Shown one piece after another: positions 55,194-64,000 of a DNA stretch of 64,000 nt. Source of the DNA: Siphonodentalium dalli (taxonomy: Eukaryota > Mollusca > Scaphopoda > Gadilida > Siphonodentaliidae); assembly GCA_032622095.1 (NCBI GenBank), contig CP136068.1:115493509-115557508 (forward strand), read 5' to 3'. The first letter of the stretch is position 1; every line of letters begins with the position of its first letter. Below the pieces are notes generated by a model, which was not told the origin of the DNA, ran no database searches, and saw nothing but the letters and a program-made list of their open reading frames with translations. The translations under genes and the position numbers were made by a program.

Positions 55194-57035
55194 TGTTTCT
55201 TTGATGACAAAGTCACACACACCTTGTTATGTAGTCCTGCAGTTCTGGAGTATTACATACCCATGCATGCTGTTAGAACGAACCGATGCTGATAAACCCT
55301 TACTTGCTGGGATACCGATCATATACACGACTCTTGCTACATATAATAAGGTATGCATGTGTACCTGTTCAACCACAATGTAATTAATTGACAGTTGTTG
55401 GGATGTTTCCATTTAATTAAATCACCATTATCGCAATATTATAACTTATTGTGCATGCTTGATTGATTGTAACATAGATTGACATGGGGGGTTTGAGTCC
55501 ATGTTCAACCTCAGCGGCGCCACAGTAACCTTTATGTTTTTATCCACCGACAGTCCTGGTCATTCAGACGAAGTTGCATTCATTCCGGAAGAATTCTCAG
55601 CACAAAATATTGAAATCGCACGAGAAAGACAATCCATGCAATATATACGAACTTACGATGGAACTGTTGCCTTTGTTTCAAAATGATATGGTCGTCTCTA
55701 CACGTAATAGTCTAAGCACCACCGGAGGCGAGTTGCTACCCTATTACCGAATTGGTGGGATCACAGTTTTATTGAGGCTGAATGATTCCCATTTGAGAAT
55801 CCGGATGTTGCCGGCCCATAAAAAACTAAAATTATTTTCACTTTTCCAATGGCACCTACAAAACAATTTTCCAAATTTAGATGACACCACAACATTTTCC
55901 ATTCAATGTATAAAACATAATACTTTAACACAAGAGACAATCGTGTTATTCCTCCGTTTGGCTGATGGTCACTCTATCATACTCAAATTAATTTGTCTCA
56001 AGATTCGATAAATTCATGATATCACGACGGTAAGCATTTAGACGTGTCATAACATTAATCATCGATTTAGTCAAATGGTATCCTTTCAACATCCACATAA
56101 TTCAATTTGCACACGATATGGCCACATGTTTGGTTTCGTTAAAAACTACAGCCAATATCCCATCAAACGACTCAACAACGAAGAGGACATATGACATACT
56201 ACTCGAACGGTGTCCAAAATACTTAACTATCCTCAATGTAGGTAATTTTACAGCAACAGTGCTTGAGTATATAGCGGCCGTACGATAAAGATATATATAC
56301 TGAATACGTATATCTTATTTATTCCGTTCCATTAATTGCACCCAAAAATAGCGGAAAACATCCGAATATGAAATAAGCCATTTTGGTATCTAAATTTGCG
56401 GATTGGTTTGCACAACAATATGGAAAACATAGCCTAAAATCAGGTTCAAGAACACTTCCCAATTAAACATGGCGTTCAAAATCTCAGTTGTTGTCCGAAA
56501 AAAAGTTCTAATGCCAAATTAATAATAAATTGAAATAAACATAAACAAAGCTTAGTCGTAAACCATATTTGTAGAATGCCTGTTCCAAAATGTCCAAAAT
56601 CGAATGAAATTTACATTTTGTGCAAAATTTAATAGCTGGTCATATAAAAGTGAACAAACGATCGATTCATGCGATGAAGAGATATAAGAATTATCTCTAA
56701 TGTATCTCACAAGAGAGCAACCGAAAGCAGGGTTTCATACAACGGTTAAATCTTGACTTTCGGGTGCCCAGAAACGGAAAAATAACGCAGCTTTTATTTA
56801 CTATTTATCTTAAATCGTGGGATGTATGTGTAATTAAATACTTAAATGGCATTTAATACGGATATATTATGTGACAATTTTAGAAGCAGCAATATGTGTA
56901 CTCAGATCGGTCTCACGAATGTGACCGTTCAGCATTTATTTTGGTATCTACAACATCAACCCGTTCAAAATTGACAGCTATAGAACAGTATGGTAGCTAT
57001 TAATATAGTACTGGGCACTATGTGTAGATCTCGTT
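55194..57035. other. region downstream of the lectin gene, one inverted-repeat half
   Basis: Contains the presumed 3' UTR, not delimited. The segment 55878-55990 is repeated inverted at 57610-57722 (tttccattcaatgta.aaa.cataatac.ttaacacaa), which explains the frames 55574-56011 (+) and 57352-57732 (-). I do not regard these frames as genes. Confidence 0.45.
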
Positions 57036-58592
57036 GTCCGTTTCTCAAAATAGTAGTCATTGTTGCCTCCCAATTGATGAAACACGAATATTTCGCTTTA
57101 TCACAATAACGCATGGTTGTATACTACGGACCCGATTTATCAAAACACAAAAGAGTACCATAGACTACCTTCAATCAATCCTAAACTTAAAACAAAGTGC
57201 CTACATACATACAGCCGAGACTGTTTATACATGGAAATTAATGTATATTGTGTGATATTCATCAAGATCACATATATCCGATACGTACTATGTTTTATGC
57301 AACCGAATCAGCGCGTTTGGCCCTTCTCCCTAATGTTACAAATAATTATAATTATGCTGCACTCTTGAATATAAATAGCAACATTGAGTGAATTACCAAT
57401 GCTGAAATAACCACTTTAACGCTGATCGCCTGATATTTTGCACAGGCATGTGGGCGGTATTTGTGTGATATTTTCAAAACAATAAGATATTGAAAACTAA
57501 TATTGTGCATCGCGTAGTAGCTTATTCCAGTTGTAAGGTACCGATAAAAGTAATTTAAATAACATTTTATACTTAGAAACCGGCATGAGTTGACAGAATC
57601 TGGCGACATTTGAATGATTGTATGATAGAGTGACCATCGCCAAAACGGAAGAATACCAGGGTTGTCTTTTTGTGTTAACGTATTATGCTTTCTACATTGA
57701 ATAGGAAATGGTGTGGTTTCTTCTATATGCATAATTATTGTGTGGTATCATTAAGTCGGATGACAGGTGGACACCTCATCTCCAGTGGTGCCTAGACTAA
57801 TATAATAGTATGTTATGTGAGCATGAAAATCAAGGCAATGCACATTTTTACTGTGTGTGATACAAGATGGGAGTTTGTACAGAACACTCATTGATATAAG
57901 ATATCGATGGTCATCTTGATACATTTAGGTTTGGTCGTCCAAAATCTCAACCCAAATACCCCCAAATTCATGGTATCAGAGAGAGTTCAATATAAACTGA
58001 TTGTTCTCACTCCCTACGAAGGCTAATATGAATAGTGATTACTATACTCACATATTGTTCCCCGACTTCTTCAAATGGGACCTATATCAAATGAGTTATA
58101 TGGGGACATCTGCGATATAAAACAAGTGTTAGAATAAGTCACTGAAATCTCCAGTCTGATGTAGCAGTAGGACCAAAATCAAACCAGATGCACGACGTCA
58201 TAGATTCGTGTGCCATTGCATAATCAAGTTATCATTGTTTCCAAACAGCATCGGCTCGTTCTACTAACGCGGGCGATAGATAACTCCTCAGAATCTACAA
58301 GGTGACAGCAGCATAACAGGTGAAAATCACCAAATGAGTCATGTTTGTTCAGGAAACAAATTTATTACAAATTATTCATGCTGTGAGTAGCATGGACATC
58401 ATATGTTGCAATGTATCTTTTGTTTGCATAACCAGGTCCTGGAAGATACGTCATAATTTGGTCAAAAATGGAGACACGATACCGTGGCTGGAAATTTAAT
58501 TTTATATTTTCCTAAGTTGCATGTACATGTATCTCCAGGCTATTAGACTCATCTCGGATATAGCAAAAACGGATATCGAACATATTTGTTTT
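57036..58592. other. non-coding stretch between inverted repeats
   Basis: 57036-57100 (gtccgtttctcaaaatagtag, then gttgcctcc and gatgaaacacgaatatttcg) is inverted at about 59300-59372, so a ~2.3-kb element may be bounded by them. No gene recognised. Confidence 0.4.
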
Positions 58593-59134
58593 AACCTTTT
58601 CATGACGGGAGCTTCCTGAATTTTTGCGAAATCACTGTGCCAATGCACTCTCTTATATATGCGAGTCGACCATAGGTCGCCTCGCATATGTTATAGAATG
58701 CATTTGCCTAACAAATTATATATTTTTTATAATTGTTAAAAATGTAAGTAAAAATAAAAAAAATATATAACAAAATTGTTAAAGAATGTAAGAAATAATG
58801 ATAAAAATTGTTATATAATGTAAGATAAAATGATAAAAAATAATAACGAATGTAATAATATGTAAACAAAAAAATGATAAAACATGATATAATTGTTACA
58901 GAATATCAGAAAAATTAAAAAAAATTGTTATAGAATGTAAGAAAACATGACAAACATTTTTGTTTAAATGCAAAAAAATGTTAAAGAATGTAAAAAAAAT
59001 TTATAACACATTTTTAGGCCAATGCATTCTTTTATATATGCGAGGTGACCTATGGTCGACTCGCATATATAAGATAATGCATTGGCAAAGTGTCATTAAT
59101 ATTGCGCCAGCGCAGCTACCGCCATGAAAGGGTT
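58593..59134. mobile_element. hairpin-ended miniature element (second copy)
   Basis: Outer inverted ends (aaccttttcatgacgggagct / agctaccgccatgaaagggtta) enclose two facing palindromes of the CCAATGCATTCTCTTATATATG type (58640-58705, decayed, and 59019-59085). The inner ~300 bp is an A-rich degenerate repeat of aaaattgttaaagaatgtaag. Its outer ends resemble the TTAA-edged element in the 50-54 kb palindrome. Confidence 0.65.
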
Positions 59135-59409
59135 ACAGAAGATTTTGGCGTTAATTTTCAGAACCTCTAAAACACTTATTCATCTCAGCAGTCATATTTA
59201 TTTGTAATCAAATTGGGGACGGGATTAATCGTGAGCTAGCACACATTCATACATAGTGGATTCGCTATCTTTGTGTTATTTATAATGCGAAGAAATCCAC
59301 GAAAACTCACGAAATATTCGTGTTTCATCACTTGATCGGAGGCAACTATGACTGCTATTTTGAGAAACGGACACTCGAAACACACTCGAAAATTTATTGA
59401 CTTTCCCGG
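59135..59409. other. non-coding spacer
   Basis: Holds the right half of the inverted pair with 57036-57100 (at 59300-59372); otherwise nothing recognised. Confidence 0.35.
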
Positions 59410-59862
59410 CCCTGGAATATGTGTTTATATTCTTGCGGCGGTTGTTTGATGGAATTTGTGTTCATAACATGTAGTGGTTGTTTGGTGGAATTTGTGTTTA
59501 TATGCATGCAGTGGTTGTTTGGTGGAATATGTGTTTATATTCATGCGGCTGTTGTTTGGTGGAATTTGTGTTTATATTCATGCAGTTGTTGTTTGGTGGA
59601 ATTTGTGTTTATATTCACGTAATGGTTGTTTGGTGGAATTTGTGTTTATATTCATGCGGCGGTTGTTTGGTGGAATTTGTGTTTATAACATGTAGTGGGT
59701 GTTTGGTGGAATTTGTGTTTATATTCATGCAGTGGTTGTTTGTGGAATTTGTGTTTATATTCATGCGGCGGTTGTTTGGTGGGAGTTTGTGTTTATATTC
59801 ATGCAGTGGTTGTTTGGTGGAATTTGTGTTTATATTCATGCAGTTGTTGTTTGATGAGTGGA
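59410..59862 (+). repeat. 37-bp minisatellite, about 12 copies
   Basis: tttggtggaatttgtgttta recurs every 37 bases (for example near 59481, 59518, 59555, 59592, 59629 and 59666), with variable tails such as ttcatgcggcggttg. Because 37 is one more than a multiple of three and the unit lacks stops on the + strand, all three forward frames stay open and spell the same Trp/Cys/Val-rich pattern. These frames are not genes. Confidence 0.85.
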
Positions 59863-62800
59863 GTTAGTTCTTCAATATAAACCTGTGTTTATCTTCATGC
59901 GGCCATGCGATCAGTATACATATTATAACCACACTAACATCATGTACTATAATATAAATATGCCATTGTTTTCCAAAAAGATATATATAAGATAATTACG
60001 CCAGGGCATAATTATGTTATTATTTACTATAAAGCATAATGATACTTTTCAGTACGATGAAATTATAAGTAATAATCTCAGTTTCCTAACATAACTACAC
60101 AGTTTAATTTGCAATCAGAAACTCTATAAATGATAGGCATCGATATCTTCAAGTCATGTAATTACCACTGTGGGTGAGCTGAAGTAATTATTTGTACCCC
60201 TTTTTGAAGTACTGTAATTCGAGGCTGAGAAAATTAGTCGGAATGGTGAGTAGATATAGTAATATTTCCCCGTAAACACCTGCAAAATACGGTACGGTAC
60301 GGTGAGCTTTATTTCTATGACCAGTCCAACTATGAACATCCTAATTTCGCGCAAATAGCAACAATATTTGTTTTCAAACAGCTATTCGTCGCTGTCTCAA
60401 AATAACTGATACACGAAATATATTGTGTTTCAGAAATATTATGTAAAGCTAAAGCGCGTACGTTTAACATTATACTGTTCCTTGTTACGTGTATGTTTTC
60501 AGATATGACACTGGGGGGGGGGGGTTAAGAACATTTTTTCCCCGAACATTAGGGTGAATCAGCAGCCCGGAAAACAATTTTTTTTCTGATCCTGTAATTT
60601 TTGTCCTGTGGTAATTTTTCTTAACGATAATGTATTCAAATGGTTCAGGGGTGCTTCTGTTGTGATGTTTTAGATATTTTAGATATGAATTTGACTTTTA
60701 TGAGTAAACATGATTGAGCCGAATTCATCATTAGCTAAAAAAGTGGGCTGATAACATTGAATGACATCTTGCTACATCTGTTCAATATGAATGCATAATA
60801 AACATTGATCTGGCTCGGTCAAACAGTAGAAACTATTAACAGTAAACTATGACATATTCAAATCGAAATAAACGAGAAACATGATATAAAAATCAATTCT
60901 TCAAACAAAGGTAAACATTTTAAATAAAAATAGATTATTCAATTGAACGTAACAATGTAAAATATGAAGAGATACCTTACTGGACCGTCTTGGATAAATA
61001 ATAAGTTATAATTTAAATGACCAAAACTGTTGCATACAGTCTATTAAGTACAAAATAACTGGACATATGTTGTCCATCAGATATGAATGTTGAAATATTT
61101 CAAAATTGCGCTAAAACTATTTGTGATGAGCTTAGTGCAATGACACACATGTTGGAAAACCTCTACAATAGACTTTCATTAACTTTCTCAGTATCTAACA
61201 TTTCGTAGCCTGAAAACTAAACTATCCGAAGTGCTACTTTCAACAAAATTGAATATATGGTATCATCGTAATCGGCATGTCATGATCTTTATGATGGGCA
61301 CGAATGATAGATTGTTGAGCTAAATGCTGAGTTTCTATAAACCAAATCATGATGATCCATAACATATCTGACACCGAATCTGATGCTCTTAGTTTTGCAG
61401 AGCCACACTGCAACAAGAAACCAGATTGTGATATGCTCCTGATCTTGTTTTGATCAGTTCGCGGTTCTCGAATTGTCACTCACTGATCACCTGGTGATGG
61501 TCGACCGTTTCGTCATTCGCGGATCACGTCTTGATGGTCCACCGTTCATGAATATGGATTAAAATACACGCTATATTGATATGTAACAGTAAAACAGTTC
61601 CCCAAACAACCATTCACACCCTCATATTTGACGCACATCCGTAGCTTTTGATCACAAATGTATCAGTGTTGGTTTGTGTAGTTTTGTACGGTATCATTAT
61701 ACATATTACAAATTATTTGTATAATATTTCTAGGCTCAAATTGATAAACTTATAACTTCGCCAGTCAAGAACTCAGAAACTTTAACACCCTATACTGGCT
61801 GCTGAAAAATAAATAATGAAATAGCTATGCACAGTCGTGTGGAGATGATCTTTAATCTTTAAATCAGGTGTGGTTGGTGGTCGGAAATATCGGTTAGTTT
61901 ACTGTGGTCGCTAAATCACGATTCTTCTCAAGACGCAGCTATGGATGGACCGAACATTCTGGAATCTATCAGATTGGGAAGTGTGGAGGAAATACATTAA
62001 TGAATATGGTACAGTTAACGAGGTCTCTTCCTCACATCACACATAACGTCCAGCGCATGTGTGGCATAATTTATTTTAATGAGTTACGGAGATCATTGGA
62101 TCGCCTAATTAACTGTAGATGCAATGCCTTATTTCGACCACCAGACACGGGCTGTATAATAGTTTGGTACAATACATGAATTTGGGATTCATACAAGTTA
62201 GGTGTTACAGTTAATGTTGAAACGGGTATATTTGTGTGGAAGTATGTGGTCGTATATGTGTATTGTCTCACATCTTTTATCAAACGAAGTCCGTTAATTA
62301 CCAAATTACACAGCGAATTCGATAATTGTTACTGAGTCATGAGACGTAACATTTTATTATCAGTATTCAATGAGGTCGCTACTCATGCGTAACACTGCAC
62401 ATTCGCTGTCATAGATATTATCAAAATATACAATTCCGAAAACAAGTGGACATGATCTCCCACCGGACTGTTTGTAACATTGAAGTGAATTGCTGGTTTA
62501 TCAGCGAAGTTAGAAATTTTCCAATCGAAACCTGTATATGTCATTAGATACCATTCGCATAATGAACGACGACAGATGTTTACGAATAGCTATGTAGTCG
62601 TGTGTGTAGTCGTAATTTCTTGCAACTCGCATTAAGGGGATTATGCACGGTTCTGTGTGTCGTGATTATTTTGTACTTAATTATGCTGTTATCAGGTCAT
62701 AGCATAACGCTTTGTGTATCTTAAGATTCTAGTGTTTCACGACGGCTAATAGTATGACTGCCACTAATAGATAAAGACAAGGCCATATGGCGAGTCATCT

Positions 62801-63289
62801 CCAACATTGAGAAGCTAAGAAACGATCGTGAACTTATTGCTATATGATGTATTTGTGAGTTTTGTTGAAAATCAAAAACTGTAATTGTAACAACGAATAG
62901 GAAAAAAACGACAACGAATAGAAAGAACACAGCTAGTGACGAACTACCCTATTCGTAATAGTTATCTCACAGTTCATTTTGCGAAAGGTGTCTTTTTTTG
63001 GAATCATCATTAGCCGAAATTGTATTTGTGATAGTTGAATTATGTGTGCTATTGTTTATTATACCAATGTACTAAGTTCCTGTAAACAGCCTGACTGCAT
63101 ATTGGTCACGATCGATGTGCCGTCGCATACCACACATGTACATGCATATCTACGTTAGCATAAACAATATTGTATTCGGAGTATAACAAATAAAGAGAAA
63201 TTTAAATGCCCCACGTATTAGAAAATCTTCGAGATTTTCTTTTTGCTGACATAGAAAACAAGAATCTGACTTTTACTGATATGAAAAAA
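59863..63289. other. AT-rich non-coding stretch
   Basis: No gene is supported. The small frames at 60154-60354, 61240-61479, 61904-62179 and 62071-62304 have no recognisable domain. A poly-G run lies at 60512-60523. Confidence 0.4.
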
Positions 63290-63650
63290 AATATAGCTCA
63301 TGGCAGGCCAACAGAAACGATAACTCATCTAATCTGACCTTTACTGATATGACCGAAATTATAACTCATGACGGGCGAACATAAATTATAGCTCATGACC
63401 GACCAACATAAATAATTTTTATAACTCATGGCCGGCCAACATAAATTATAATTCATGATCGACCAACAAAAGTTATAACTCTTGACTGGTCAACATAAAT
63501 TATAACCCATGATTGGCCAACATAAATTATAACTCATAACCGGTCAACATAAATCATAACTCATTACCGGCCAACATAAATTATAACTCATTACCGGTCA
63601 ACAGAAATTATAACCATAACCGGCAAACAAAAATCACGAGGAATGACGAA
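63290..63650. repeat. ~28-bp tandem repeat, about 12 copies
   Basis: Variants of ccggccaacataaattataactcatga follow one another with only small changes and no unique spacers. Confidence 0.75.
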
Positions 63651-64000
63651 CATAAATCGTGCAATGTCATCTGCAACATAGTTCAGCTATTTATCCATAA
63701 ACGGTGTGCATACCAAACATTGAACACTAATTATTAATGTCGATATATATTTAATGATATTTTATGTTTAAGTACTTGTTTCGGAACCGGACTAGAGTCA
63801 TTATTAGAGTGGGCGAATTTGTCAATAAATCGCTTCTTATCTTATAAAAGTAAAGACCAAGCATTCATTTGTGTAACAAATAAAAAACAAAATGGTTTAT
63901 TGCAATCTAACCTGTCCAGTCACATGCATCGGGAACAAACATACGTACTGCAAGAAACGTTGCATTATTCATGTTGCACATTTTTATGTTCTATATGTTC
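63651..64000. other. non-coding end of window
   Basis: Nothing recognised. Confidence 0.35.

Noticed and set aside
61904-62179. 91-codon frame as a host exon
   Set aside because: No domain, no supporting splice context and no repeat relationship; left as unassigned.
63290-63650. CRISPR-like array
   Set aside because: Repeat units are contiguous and degenerate with no unique spacers, and the genome is animal.

Overview
This window is AT-rich animal DNA in which host exons are sparse and mobile elements are dense. Long intergenic and intronic stretches, non-LTR and Ty3/Gypsy-type retrotransposons, Helitron-like elements, hAT- and mariner-like miniature elements and minisatellites all point to a metazoan. 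The mix of elements and a small secreted C-type lectin would suit a marine invertebrate such as a mollusc or other lophotrochozoan, but that is inference; no species-diagnostic sequence was seen. No rRNA, tRNA or CRISPR was recognised.

Layout. 1-17 kb: old LINE ends, a pair of ~500-bp inverted repeats (5.77-6.28 and 9.06-11.13 kb), a 1.5-kb Helitron-like element (9173-10693) sitting exactly between A and T of one of those repeats, diverged direct repeats (12-13.7 kb) and a higher-order tandem array (14.3-16.0 kb). 17-24.4 kb: what looks like one full-length but dead LINE on the + strand (ORF1, endonuclease, reverse transcriptase), possibly bounded by a 10-bp duplication. 24.4-25.8 kb: spacer with a ~123-bp tandem repeat. 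25.8-28.4 kb plus 38.01-38.09 kb: a second, minus-strand LINE relic, split by a young 9.6-kb Ty3/Gypsy-type LTR retrotransposon (28422-38006) with near-identical LTRs and a 4-bp target duplication. Its gag and pol are joined by a textbook -1 frameshift signal.

39-55 kb: a second Helitron-like element, then a three-exon host gene predicted here for a secreted C-type lectin-like protein (exons 40377-40422, 49144-49344, 54985-55193; every junction is phase 1; 152 codons including stop). Its introns are packed with miniature elements. Intron 1 holds a MITE cluster, a hairpin-ended element with a hAT-like element nested in it, a Thr-codon repeat and a 71-bp-arm hairpin. Intron 2 holds a 4.3-kb near-perfect palindrome whose arms each carry the same broken Cys-containing coding region.

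55-64 kb: no convincing genes; inverted repeats, another hairpin-ended element, a 37-bp minisatellite and a ~28-bp tandem repeat.

The only clear host gene is the lectin. The LTR element keeps recognisable gag, protease, RT, RNase H and integrase. Both LINEs are broken by stops and frameshifts. The items most worth a second look are the gag-pol frameshift signal, the palindrome inside the lectin intron, and the Helitron insertion with its empty paralogous site in the same window.
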